From Saccharopolyspora montiporae (lineage in GTDB: Bacteria > Actinomycetota > Actinomycetes > Mycobacteriales > Pseudonocardiaceae): a stretch of DNA of 64,000 nt. The translations under genes were made by a program, and so were the position numbers. The notes under the pieces are model-generated. The model worked only from the letters and a program-made list of their open reading frames with translations. It did not search any database and was not told the DNA's origin. The stretch spans positions 124,001 to 188,000 of the forward strand of contig NZ_JADEYC010000009.1 in assembly GCF_015209505.1 (NCBI RefSeq), given 5' to 3'. Positions 28,908 through 36,508 of the stretch are shown piece after piece (the stretch's first letter is position 1; each line of letters starts with the position of its first letter).

Positions 28908-30404
28908 ATGGGACGGCACGTGACGGACCGGGCATTCCGGCCGGTGGACCGGGAGCGGTATCGCGACAAGATGCAGCGGGGCCTCGACGCGTTGGCGCGG
29001 ATGCTGGCCGACGGCACGTTCTCCTTCCCGCACCAGCAGATGGGCGTCGAGGTCGAGCTGTGCCTGGTGGGCTCGGGCATGGAACCGGTGATGGCCAATG
29101 CCGTCGTGCTGGACAAGCTCGCCGACCCCTCGTTCACCACCGAACTCGCCCAGCACAACATCGAATTGAACGTCGAACCGCACGTGATCGGCGGGGACAG
29201 CGGCAACCGGCTGTCCGCGGCGCTGACCGGTTCGCTGGCCCGCGCCGACGCGGCGGCCCGGGACGCCGGGGCCCGGGTCGCGATGATCGGCATGCTGCCC
29301 ACGTTGCGCAGCGAGCACTTCGGCCCCGAGTGGTTCACCCACAGCCCGCGGTATTCGCTGCTCAACGAGCAGATCATGCTGGCCCGCGGCGAGCAGATGC
29401 GCCTCGACGTCGAGGGCGTCCCGCTCGACGAGCGCGGCGGGGAGCGGGTCCGCTCGCTGTCCGGGACGATCCTGCCCGAGGCGGCGGGGACCTCGGTGCA
29501 GCTGCACCTGCAGGTGGCCCCGGAGGACTTCGCCGCGCACTGGAACGCCGCGCAGTGCCTGGCCGGGGTACAGCTGGCCATCGGTGCGAACTCGCCGTTC
29601 GTCCTGGGCAAAGCGCTGTGGCACGAGACCCGGGTGCCGCTGTTCCTGCAGTCGACCGATACCCGCCCGCAGGAGCTGGCCAACCAGGGCGTGCGCCCGC
29701 GGGTGTGGTTCGGCGAACGCTGGATCACCTCGATCTTCGACCTGTTCGAGGAGAACGTGCGCTACTTCCCCGCGTTGCTGCCCGAGCCCGAGGACGAGGA
29801 CCCGCTGGCCGCGCTGCACAGCGGGCGGACGCCGTCGCTGGCCGAACTGCGCCTGCACAACGGGACGATCTGGCGGTGGAACCGGCCGGTGTACGACCCG
29901 GCGGGCGGGGTCCCGCACCTGCGGGTGGAGAACCGCGTGCTGCCCGCGGGCCCATCGGTGCCGGACGTGGTCGCCAACGCCGCGTTCTTCTACGGCGCGC
30001 AGCGGGCGCTCGCCGAGCAGGATCGGCCACTGTGGACGCAGATGTCGTTCGAAGCCGCGGAGGAGAACTTCTACTCCGGGGCCCGGCACGGCATGGACGC
30101 CACGCTGTACTGGCCCGGCGCCGGCTGGGTCACCCCGGACGAACTGGTGCTGCGCAGGCTGCTGCCGCTGGCGCACGAGGGCCTGCGCGCGTGCGGGGTG
30201 GCCGACGAGGTGCGCGAGCACTACCTGGGCGTGGTGCGCGACCGCTGCGTGGCGCGGCGCAACGGCGCGACCTGGCAGCGCTCGGTGGTGGCGCGGCTCG
30301 AAGACCGCGGGTGGGACCGCCGCGCGGCGCTGGCCGGGATGCTGCGCCGCTACATCGAGCACTGCGACGGCGGTCAGCCGGTGCACGAGTGGTCGCTGGA
30401 CTGA
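28908..30404 (+). CDS. GCS2-type glutamate-cysteine ligase family protein
   Basis: 498 residues. Belongs to the large actinobacterial branch of the GCS2 (YbdK-like) carboxylate-amine ligases: QQMGVEVELCLVG near the N-terminus, FTTELAQHNIELNVEPH, HLQVAPEDFAAHWNAAQ, ELRLHNGTIWRWNRPVYD and LRVENRVLPAGPSVPDV with the Arg/Glu pair. The fold ligates glutamate to an amine with ATP. Actinomycetes use mycothiol rather than glutathione, so gamma-glutamylcysteine may not be the product. GGAG eight bases before the ATG. Its end overlaps the converging btuD gene by 31 bases. Confidence 0.85.
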   Translation: MGRHVTDRAFRPVDRERYRDKMQRGLDALARMLADGTFSFPHQQMGVEVELCLVGSGMEPVMANAVVLDKLADPSFTTELAQHNIELNVEPHVIGGDSGNRLSAALTGSLARADAAARDAGARVAMIGMLPTLRSEHFGPEWFTHSPRYSLLNEQIMLARGEQMRLDVEGVPLDERGGERVRSLSGTILPEAAGTSVQLHLQVAPEDFAAHWNAAQCLAGVQLAIGANSPFVLGKALWHETRVPLFLQSTDTRPQELANQGVRPRVWFGERWITSIFDLFEENVRYFPALLPEPEDEDPLAALHSGRTPSLAELRLHNGTIWRWNRPVYDPAGGVPHLRVENRVLPAGPSVPDVVANAAFFYGAQRALAEQDRPLWTQMSFEAAEENFYSGARHGMDATLYWPGAGWVTPDELVLRRLLPLAHEGLRACGVADEVREHYLGVVRDRCVARRNGATWQRSVVARLEDRGWDRRAALAGMLRRYIEHCDGGQPVHEWSLD

Positions 30405-31177
30405 GCATCCAGCGGACCGTCCACCTCCAACCGCCACCGGCCGCCGGCGCGCTCGGTCCGCGCCCGGATGCCGAACACCTCGGCCAGCAACCGCTCGTCC
30501 AGCACCTCGCCGGGCTCACCGGCCGCCACCAACCGCCCGCCGTCCAGGACGCCCAGCCGGTCGCAGAACCGGACCGCGAGGTCGAGGTCGTGCGCGGTCA
30601 GCAACACGGTGGTCCCACCGCGGGCGAGCTCACCGAGCAGCTGCAGCACGGCGTACCGGTGGCGCAGGTCCAGGTGGTTGGTCGGCTCGTCCAGCACCAG
30701 CACCTGCGGGCGCTGCGCCAGCGCGCGGGCGATGACCACGCGCTGCAGCTCCCCGCCGGACAGCCGGGACACGTCCCGGTCCGCGGCCCCGGCGAGCTCG
30801 GTGGCCCGCAGCGCGCGCCGCACCGCGTCCTCGTCCTCCGGCCCGGGACGGGACAGCAGCCCCAGATGCGCGGTGCGGCCCTGTGCCACGACCTCGCGCA
30901 CCGCCAATCCGCCCGCGCGCACGACTTCCTGGGTGGTGGCGCCGAGCAGCCGCGCCAGCGCGCGCCGCCCGGTGTTCGCCACCGGCGCACCCGCCACGTC
31001 CGCGGATCCGGAAACCGGCCGCACCGCGCGGTACAGCGCGCGCAGCAGCGTCGTCTTGCCGCTGCCGTTCGGCCCGACGAGCCCGAACACCTCACCCGCC
31101 GGGACATCCAAGTCCACATCGGACACCGCCGCGCGGCCGGCCAGCTCCACCCGCAGACCGCGGATCCGCACGCTCAT
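30374..31177 (-). CDS. btuD: ABC transporter ATPase, probable vitamin B12 importer
   Basis: 267 residues. Walker A LVGPNGSGKTTLL, signature LSGGELQRVVIARAL, Walker B VLVLDEPTNHLDL, and the switch His in LLTAHDLDLAVRF are intact. FecE/BtuD-type ATPase that powers the permease encoded just upstream (four-base ATGA overlap). By protein sequence alone a siderophore system would be equally likely; the cobalamin riboswitch in front of the operon favours corrinoid uptake. Confidence 0.85.
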   Translation of the reverse strand: MSVRIRGLRVELAGRAAVSDVDLDVPAGEVFGLVGPNGSGKTTLLRALYRAVRPVSGSADVAGAPVANTGRRALARLLGATTQEVVRAGGLAVREVVAQGRTAHLGLLSRPGPEDEDAVRRALRATELAGAADRDVSRLSGGELQRVVIARALAQRPQVLVLDEPTNHLDLRHRYAVLQLLGELARGGTTVLLTAHDLDLAVRFCDRLGVLDGGRLVAAGEPGEVLDERLLAEVFGIRARTERAGGRWRLEVDGPLDAQSSDHSCTG

Positions 31178-32199
31178 CCGACGCTCCTCCTCCGCCAGAG
31201 CATGGACAGGAACAGCGGCCCGCCCACCAGCGCGGTCAGCACGCCCACCGGTAGTTCGGACGGAGCCACCGCGAGCCGGGCCACCAGATCCGCCACCACC
31301 AGGAACACCGCACCGAGCAGCGCCGAGACGGACAGCATGCGGCGCGCTTCGGAGCCGACCAGGAAGGCGGCGGCGTGCGGCACCAGCAGCCCGACGAAGC
31401 CGATCCCGCCCGCGACGGCGACCGAAGTCCCGGCCAGCAGCGAAATCCCGACGAGCGCCAGGGTGCGCAGCACCCGCGGATCCACGCCCAGCGCGGCCGC
31501 GGCGTCGTCGCCGGAACGCAGCACGTTCAGCCGGCGGGCGGTCACCAGCGCGGCCAGCGCACCAACACCGAGCGCAGCGGCGGGGAAGGCCAGCGACTCC
31601 CAGCGCACCGCACCGAGTCCACCGGTGATCCAGAACAGCACCTGCACCGCGTGGTCGCCGGACGGACTCGTGTGCAGCACCAGCGAGGTCAGCGCAGACG
31701 CCACCTGGCCGACCGCCAGCCCGCCCAGCACGAGCTTCGTCGCCGAACCGGAGCGCCCGGTCACCAGCAGCACCGCCAGCAGCGCGGCCAGTCCGCCGAG
31801 GAACGCGGCCACCGGCTGGGTCGCCGCGCCCAGCAGGCCCGCGCCGACGCCGAACACCACCAGCACCGACACCGCCAGGCCGGCACCCTGGGACACCCCG
31901 AGCAGGTACGGATCGGCCATCGGGTTGGCGGTCACCAGCTGCGCGACCCCGCCGGCCAGCGCCAGCGAGGCCCCCACGACCAGCGCCGCCGCCACCCGCG
32001 GCATCCGGGACTCCCACACGATCGCCGCGAGCCCGGGGCTCTCGGCCGGACCGGTCCAGAACAGCAGGGGGTCGAGCAGGATCCGACCCACCTGGTCGAC
32101 GGGAACGGGCACCGAACCCAGCGAGACCGCGAGACCGACCGCGGCGACGAGCGCGACGAGCAGCACCGCGTGCACCGCGGACGTCCTCGCCCGCCTCAT
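31174..32199 (-). CDS. btuC: FecCD-family permease, probable vitamin B12 importer
   Basis: 341 residues with about 10 membrane segments. Seen: WESRMPRVAAALVVGASLALAG, the family entry motif (R-xPR), NPMADPYLLGVSQGAGLAVS, GGIGFVGLLVPHAA (coupling-helix region) and ELPVGVLTALVGGPLFLSML at the C-terminus. Forms the channel of the importer with the BtuD ATPase. Overlaps its neighbours on both sides by four bases, so the three genes are translated as one unit. Confidence 0.87.
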   Translation of the reverse strand: MRRARTSAVHAVLLVALVAAVGLAVSLGSVPVPVDQVGRILLDPLLFWTGPAESPGLAAIVWESRMPRVAAALVVGASLALAGGVAQLVTANPMADPYLLGVSQGAGLAVSVLVVFGVGAGLLGAATQPVAAFLGGLAALLAVLLVTGRSGSATKLVLGGLAVGQVASALTSLVLHTSPSGDHAVQVLFWITGGLGAVRWESLAFPAAALGVGALAALVTARRLNVLRSGDDAAAALGVDPRVLRTLALVGISLLAGTSVAVAGGIGFVGLLVPHAAAFLVGSEARRMLSVSALLGAVFLVVADLVARLAVAPSELPVGVLTALVGGPLFLSMLWRRRSVG

Positions 32200-33134
32200 G
32201 CGCCGTGCAGGTCCGCGGCCAGCCGCTCCACCGCGTCCGGGAACCGGATGCCCTCGGTGAGCTCGACCAGCGGGATGGTGCTGAACCGGTCGGCGCGCGC
32301 CGCGGGCGTCCGGCCGACCAGCGGGTGCCCGCGCAGGTGGTCGCGCTTGGTGCCGACCGGGGCGCCGAGGTAGTCGACCAGCACGATCGCCGCCGGCTCG
32401 CGGGCCGCGACCTGCTCCCAGCTGACGTCGGGGAACCCGCCGGGCACATCGCCGAACACGTTGGCACCGCCCGCTCGGCGCAGCGCATCGTTGCCGACCC
32501 CGTCCCGGCCGAGGGTCATCGCGGCTGGCTCGCCGGAGTCGTAGACGAACACGTCGACCGGCTCGCGCCCGGCGATCCGCTGCTCGACCGCGCGCACCCG
32601 GCCGGTGATCTGCGCGGCCAGCCGCTCGGCCTCCGCGCCCAGGTCGAGGACCTCGCCGAACAGCCGGATGTCGGCCAGCAGCGTGTCCATGCCCGCGGGC
32701 CCGTCGGCGCAGGATTCGGACAGCAGCAGCGTGGGGATCCCGCTGTCGGCCAGCGCCTGCCGTCCCGCGCCCCGGGTGTCGTCGAACGCGCTCGCGTACC
32801 CGCCCACCACCAGGTCCGGATCGGCGGCCAGGACCTGTTCGAACGAGGGGTACTTCTCGGCCAGCAGCGGCACGCGCCGGTACTGCTCGGCGACCTGCTC
32901 CGGCGGTTCGTGGTCGTCCGGGTAGGCGGTGCCGACGAGGCGGTCGCCCAGTCCCAGCGCGAGCAGCAATTCGGTGGCGTGCTGGTTGAGGCTGACCACC
33001 CGCTGCGGTGCGCGTTCGATGATCTGCTCGGTGCCGCAGTTGGCCACCCGCGTCCCGTCCGGCGGCGGCTGCGGCGGGCCGGCGCAACCGGCCAGCAGGA
33101 GCGGGATCAGGAGCAGGACCGGTGTGCTGCGCAT
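32196..33134 (-). CDS. btuF: corrinoid-binding lipoprotein of the importer
   Basis: 312 residues. Signal peptide with lipobox LLAGC (Cys17), so membrane-anchored on the outside. The mature part is a two-lobe class III binding protein: RVVSLNQHATELLLALGLGDRLVGTAY, SFEQVLAADPDLVVGG, and EQVAAREPAAIVLVDY. First gene of the operon; its start lies 93 bases downstream of a cobalamin riboswitch. The family also contains iron-siderophore binders, but the RNA element supports a cobalamin ligand. Confidence 0.85.
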   Translation of the reverse strand: MRSTPVLLLIPLLLAGCAGPPQPPPDGTRVANCGTEQIIERAPQRVVSLNQHATELLLALGLGDRLVGTAYPDDHEPPEQVAEQYRRVPLLAEKYPSFEQVLAADPDLVVGGYASAFDDTRGAGRQALADSGIPTLLLSESCADGPAGMDTLLADIRLFGEVLDLGAEAERLAAQITGRVRAVEQRIAGREPVDVFVYDSGEPAAMTLGRDGVGNDALRRAGGANVFGDVPGGFPDVSWEQVAAREPAAIVLVDYLGAPVGTKRDHLRGHPLVGRTPAARADRFSTIPLVELTEGIRFPDAVERLAADLHGA

Positions 33135-33226
33135 GGTGCCTTCCGCCGGGCCGCGGACCGGCCGGACCGGCGGCGCCGCGCGGTGCCGCAGGCCCTGCCC
33201 GCAGTCCGCGGCGGTTCGTGGAGCCT

Positions 33227-33320
33227 CCTCGCGAGCAGGCGATCGGGCTCGCCGCGTATACCGCGGCCCACCGTTGCGGGTCAGCGCCGGAGTTCGACCG
33301 GCTTCCCCTGCTCGACGAGG
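33227..33320 (-). ncRNA. cobalamin riboswitch (short form)
   Basis: Read on the minus strand: a closing stem CGAGCAGG...CCTGCTCG (33307-33314 with 33232-33239), reinforced by CCTCG/CGAGG outside; the core GGGGAAGCCGGT, then CCGGCGCTGACCCGCAACGG, which is the classic B12-box core; a short hairpin CCGCG/CGCGG; and GAGCCCGATCGCCTGC, matching the GAGTCnGGAnACCTGC end. The region between the core and the end is much shorter than in the long adenosylcobalamin class and lacks GCCACTG, so this is a shortened variant. Lies in front of btuF; the expression platform should be in 33135-33226. Confidence 0.9.
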
Positions 33321-33480
33321 TCGCGCCGATGCTGCCGCAGCCCGATGCGGCGGTCAACCGGCCGCAGCAGCCGAACGCCAGCGCATCGAAGCAGGTCATA
33401 GGCGCTGCCCGCACCGCCCGGACGCGGGGCGGATGAGATCTATCCCTCGCAGCCGCCCACCGAACGCCACGCCAGGGTAT

Positions 33481-33497
33481 TTGCAAAAGTCTGGCAA
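33481..33497 (+). promoter_or_regulatory. Nur-like nickel box upstream of the dismutase gene
   Basis: TTGCAA-N5-TGGCAA, one mismatch from the TTGCAA-N5-TTGCAA box of the nickel regulator Nur in Streptomyces, where it silences sodF. It lies 144 bases before the start of the Fe-type dismutase. A TAGAGG five bases downstream could be the -10, so a bound repressor would cover the promoter. Confidence 0.55.
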
Positions 33498-33640
33498 CAG
33501 ATAGAGGATGACGACAAGGGACTGAACGGGTTCGGCCTCGACCCGGCGCCGGGTGCGACTCGCCCCGCAGTCACTCGGCTGCCGGTGGGCGTCGGCGAGC
33601 CGCCCGACCCCCTCGCGAACATCGGAAGAAGGGAACCCCC

Positions 33641-34270
33641 ATGGCGCAGTACGTGCTGCCGGAGTTGGACTACGACTACGCGGCGCTGGAACCTGCGATC
33701 AGCGGCGAGATCAACGAGCTGCACCACAGCAAGCACCACGCCACGTACGTCAAGGGCGCCAACGACACCGTGGACAAGATCGCGGAGGCCCGGGACAAGG
33801 GCGACTTCTCCTCGATCGTCGGCCTGGAGACCACGCTCGCGTTCAACCTGGCCGGGCATTCGCTGCACCTGGTCTGGTGGAAGATCCTGAGCCCGGACGG
33901 CGGCGACAAGCCCACCGGCGAGCTGGCCGCCGCGATCGACCAGGACTTCGGCTCGTTCGACGCCTTCCGGGCGCAGATGGAGGCGGTGTCCACCACGATC
34001 CAGGGCAACGGCTGGGGCGTGCTCGCGTGGGACCCGGTCGGCCAGCGGCTGATCACCCAGCAGCTGCGCGACCACCACTCGAACCTGTCGATCGCCACGA
34101 CGCCGCTGCTGGTGTTCGACATCTGGGAGCACGCCTACTACCTGCAGTACAAGAACGTGAAGGCCGATTACGTCAAGCAGCTGTGGAACGTCGTGAACTG
34201 GGCCGAGGTCGGCCGCCGGTTCGCCGACGCCCGGGCCGGCCAGAACGGGTTGCGGCTGCCGACTCCCTGA
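33641..34270 (+). CDS. sodF: superoxide dismutase, Fe/Mn family
   Basis: 209 residues, the normal length. It dismutates superoxide in the cytoplasm. Seen: [17 protein letters not shown] with His28 as first ligand, [17 protein letters not shown] with the second, [11 protein letters not shown], and [13 protein letters not shown] with the Asp and His ligands. The sequence is closest to the actinobacterial Fe type, but metal choice (Fe, Mn or cambialistic) is not certain from sequence. GGAAGAAGGG precedes the ATG. The Nur-like box upstream suggests repression when nickel is sufficient, which would imply a Ni-SOD elsewhere in the genome. Confidence 0.95.
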   Translation: MAQYVLPELDYDYAALEPAISGEINELHHSKHHATYVKGANDTVDKIAEARDKGDFSSIVGLETTLAFNLAGHSLHLVWWKILSPDGGDKPTGELAAAIDQDFGSFDAFRAQMEAVSTTIQGNGWGVLAWDPVGQRLITQQLRDHHSNLSIATTPLLVFDIWEHAYYLQYKNVKADYVKQLWNVVNWAEVGRRFADARAGQNGLRLPTP

Positions 34271-34346
34271 CCCGCGCATCGGCGACGACCCGCCGGTGAC
34301 ACGAGAACCTCGGTGGTGAGTGCTCCGACAAGCCCACTGCCGAACG

Positions 34347-34378
34347 CTTCGGGGCCCTCCGCGCGGAGGGCCCCGAAG
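34347..34378 (+). terminator. dismutase terminator
   Basis: Perfect 32-base palindrome made of a 16-base arm CTTCGGGGCCCTCCGC and its complement, 77 bases after the sodF stop. It can act on either strand. Confidence 0.8.
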
Positions 34379-34405
34379 TGCTTCCGGACCCGCCACTCCA
34401 CCGAG

Positions 34406-34445
34406 TTATCCACAAGAAGACCGACTGTCCACAGGGTGTGGACAA
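34406..34445. promoter_or_regulatory. cluster of three DnaA boxes
   Basis: TTATCCACA (34406-34414), CTGTCCACA (34425-34433) and TGTGGACAA (34437-34445, i.e. TTGTCCACA on the other strand). Two are perfect matches to the DnaA consensus and one has a single mismatch; the last two form an inverted pair TGTCCACA-GGG-TGTGGACA. There is no dnaA, dnaN or rpmH nearby, so this is not the usual origin context. Confidence 0.6.
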
Positions 34446-34481
34446 CCGGATCGGCGCGGGAGTTCCCGGCCCCGAACGCGA

Positions 34482-34517
34482 CTGGGCCCCGGTCTCCCGA
34501 AGGAGGCCGGGGCCCAG
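34482..34517. terminator. second strong hairpin in the dismutase-MFS gap
   Basis: Stem CTGGGCCCCGG/CCGGGGCCCAG continued inward by CTCC/GGAG around a CGAA loop, one mismatch. Near-symmetrical, so it can terminate rightward read-through from sodF, or a short leftward transcript from the iron-box promoter. Confidence 0.65.
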
Positions 34518-34563
34518 TCTGTTCCCGAACTGACTGCCGCTCCCACCACGAAGCGGACATGAT

Positions 34564-34582
34564 TTAGGTTAGCCTAACCTCC
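34564..34582. promoter_or_regulatory. DtxR/IdeR-type iron box
   Basis: TTAGGTTAGCCTAACCTCC, with a 15-base perfect palindrome core AGGTTAG-C-CTAACCT, differs from the TTAGGTTAGGCTAACCTAA consensus in only a few places. It overlaps the stop codon of the MFS gene. On the minus strand TTGCTG and TAACCT spaced by 17 bases form a promoter covered by the box, pointing into the gap towards sodF. Confidence 0.8.
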
Positions 34583-35857
34583 CGCACTCAGCAACCCCCG
34601 ATCTTCGCGGCGTCGGCGCGCGAGCCACCACACCGCGAGCAGCCCGCCCGCCAAGGACAGCAATCCGCCCAGCAGCAACGGGGAACGCGGGCCGAGCACA
34701 TCGGCCAGCCACCCGGAAGCCAACCCGCCCAGCGGTTTCCCGCCCATGAACAGCAGCATGTAGAGCCCCATGACCCGGCCGCGCATCGTCGGCTCCACCG
34801 CCAACTGCACCGTCGAGTTGGCACTGGTCGTGAAGGTCATCACCGCGATGCCCACCGGGACGAGCGCGGCGGCGAACAGCTCGTAGGTCGGCATCAACGA
34901 GGCGAGCGAGAGCAGCGCACCGAAGGACACCGCACCCACCAGCATCAGCCGCATCCGCGACCCGCTGCCCGCGCTGCGCCGGGCGGCCAGCGCGGCCCCG
35001 GACAGCGTGCCGACCGCCAGCGCGGTGATCAGCAGGCCGTACCCGTCGGCGTCGCGGCCGAACACGTTGCGCGCGATCACCGCGAACGTGTTCTCGAAGT
35101 TCATCCCGAACGTCCCGATGCAGAACACCAGGACCATGACCACGATCAGGTCCGGCCGCCCGCGCACGTAGCGCAGCCCGGCGCGCAACTGCCCGGGTTC
35201 CGCGGCAGCCGGGTCCGCGCGGCGCAGATCGGCGGTGCGCATCAGCAGCAGTCCGGCGACCACCGCCGCCGAGCTGGCGCCGTTGAGCAGGAACACCCAC
35301 CCGGTGCCGATCACGGTGATCAGTCCGCCGGACAGCGCCGGGCCGACCACCCGCGCGAGGTTGAACGTCATCGAGTTCAGCGCGACGGCGTTGGTCAGCT
35401 GCGCGGGCCCGACCATCTCGACGACGAACGACTGCCGCACCGGCGCGTCCACCGCGGAGAAGCAGCCGAGCACCAGGCACAGCAGGTAGACGTGCCAGAG
35501 CTCGGCCGCGCCGGACACGTCCAGCAGGCCCAGCAGCAGACCGCAGGCACCCAGCGCGGTCTGGGTGAGCACCAGCAGCCGGCGCTTGTCGAACCGGTCG
35601 GCGATCACACCGGCCCACAGGGTCAGCACCAGGGTGGGCAGGAACTGCAGCGCGACCGCGTAGCCGAGCGCCACCGGGGAACCGCCGGACAGCTCCAGCA
35701 CCAGCCAGTCCTGGGCGGCCCGCTGCATCCAGGTGCCGGTGAGCGAAACGACCTGGCCCGCGGCGTAGAGCCGGTAGTTGTACTCGCGCAGCGACCGGAA
35801 CATCCCGCCGCGCGGCGCATCCGCAGGATCGGCCCCGGCTCGCGACCGGTCAGCCAC
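34574..35857 (-). CDS. MFS transporter, DHA3-like
   Basis: 427 residues, about 12 membrane segments. Seen: SLREYNYRLYAAGQVVSLTGTWMQRAAQDWLVLEL (the DHA3/arabinose-efflux-like opening), GVIADRFDKRRLLV, CFSAVDAPVRQSFVVEMVG, VVGPALSGGLI and PTMRGRVMGLYMLLFMGGKPLG. Probably exports a small hydrophobic molecule. It ends inside the iron box; its start is 29 bases from the stop of the MarR gene read in the same direction, so MarR-MFS may be a regulator-efflux operon. Confidence 0.88.
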   Translation of the reverse strand: MADRSRAGADPADAPRGGMFRSLREYNYRLYAAGQVVSLTGTWMQRAAQDWLVLELSGGSPVALGYAVALQFLPTLVLTLWAGVIADRFDKRRLLVLTQTALGACGLLLGLLDVSGAAELWHVYLLCLVLGCFSAVDAPVRQSFVVEMVGPAQLTNAVALNSMTFNLARVVGPALSGGLITVIGTGWVFLLNGASSAAVVAGLLLMRTADLRRADPAAAEPGQLRAGLRYVRGRPDLIVVMVLVFCIGTFGMNFENTFAVIARNVFGRDADGYGLLITALAVGTLSGAALAARRSAGSGSRMRLMLVGAVSFGALLSLASLMPTYELFAAALVPVGIAVMTFTTSANSTVQLAVEPTMRGRVMGLYMLLFMGGKPLGGLASGWLADVLGPRSPLLLGGLLSLAGGLLAVWWLARRRREDRGLLSAGG

Positions 35858-35886
35858 GGCGCGGCTCGCGCGCGGGCGTGGTCAGC

Positions 35887-36321
35887 TCACCGGCTCGCGA
35901 GGCGCTGGATGATCTCCGCGGCCTCGGACAGGGTTGCACGCTCCTCCTCCGACAGGTCCAGCAGTTGCTGGTCCAGCCACCGCTCGCGCACCGAGACCTC
36001 CTCGTCGATGCGGGCCTGGCCGGCTTCGGTGAGCTCCACGATGGCCTGCCTGCCGTCGGTGGGATGCGACCTGCGGTGCATCAGCCCCGCGTCCTCCAGG
36101 AAGCCGATGACCCGCGTCATGGACGGCGGCTGCACGCCTTCCTTCGCGGCCAGCTCCCCCGGGGTCAGCGCGCCGGAGCGATGCAGGCAGGACATCGCTG
36201 ACAACTGGGACAGCGTGATCTTCGAATCGCCGCCCTGCGCCCGCAACCGCCGGTTCAGCCGGACGACCGCGAGCCGCAGCCTGGTGGCCAGGGTGCGCTC
36301 GCGCTCAATGATGTCAGACAC
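35887..36321 (-). CDS. MarR-family transcriptional regulator
   Basis: 144 residues with a winged helix: LSQLSAMSCLHRSGALTPGELAAKEGVQPPSMTRVIGFLEDAGLMHRR followed by the wing SHPTDGRQAIVELTEAG. GTG start six bases after TAGACT, giving a leaderless message. Located directly upstream of an MFS exporter, the usual target of MarR repressors. A similar MarR gene (Rv0880) sits in the corresponding part of the mycobacterial genome. The ligand is unknown. Confidence 0.9.
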   Translation of the reverse strand: MSDIIERERTLATRLRLAVVRLNRRLRAQGGDSKITLSQLSAMSCLHRSGALTPGELAAKEGVQPPSMTRVIGFLEDAGLMHRRSHPTDGRQAIVELTEAGQARIDEEVSVRERWLDQQLLDLSEEERATLSEAAEIIQRLASR

Positions 36322-36326
36322 GTCGT

Positions 36327-36341
36327 TAGTCTACCAAACTA
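36327..36341. promoter_or_regulatory. candidate MarR operator over its own -10
   Basis: TAGTCTACCAAACTA, an imperfect 15-base palindrome that contains the -10 hexamer (TAGACT on the minus strand) of the MarR gene. Position fits autorepression; binding is not shown. Confidence 0.4.
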
Positions 36342-36508
36342 CCTCGGGAAACCGGACATATTGATCACCCCGGTCGACGGGCGGCGATCAGTGATCTTCC
36401 CGATGATGCCCGCACCCGGCGGCCCGCTGTGCCGACGAACGGCCACGCACCGCACCTCCGCTCGGACGGGTGCCCACCACCCGAGCGGCCCAGCCCCGGC
36501 GGGACCGG

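Noticed and set aside
30374..33134. Siderophore (Fe) importer as first reading of the ABC operon
   Set aside because: Protein families cannot separate the two, but the cobalamin riboswitch upstream favours vitamin B12. The iron box lies about 1.4 kb away, on the far side of the dismutase gene, and does not face this operon.
34168..34560. 130-codon minus-strand frame starting right after the iron box
   Set aside because: It runs through two perfect hairpins and into the antisense of sodF and has no protein-like features; only the promoter and a short RNA are proposed.
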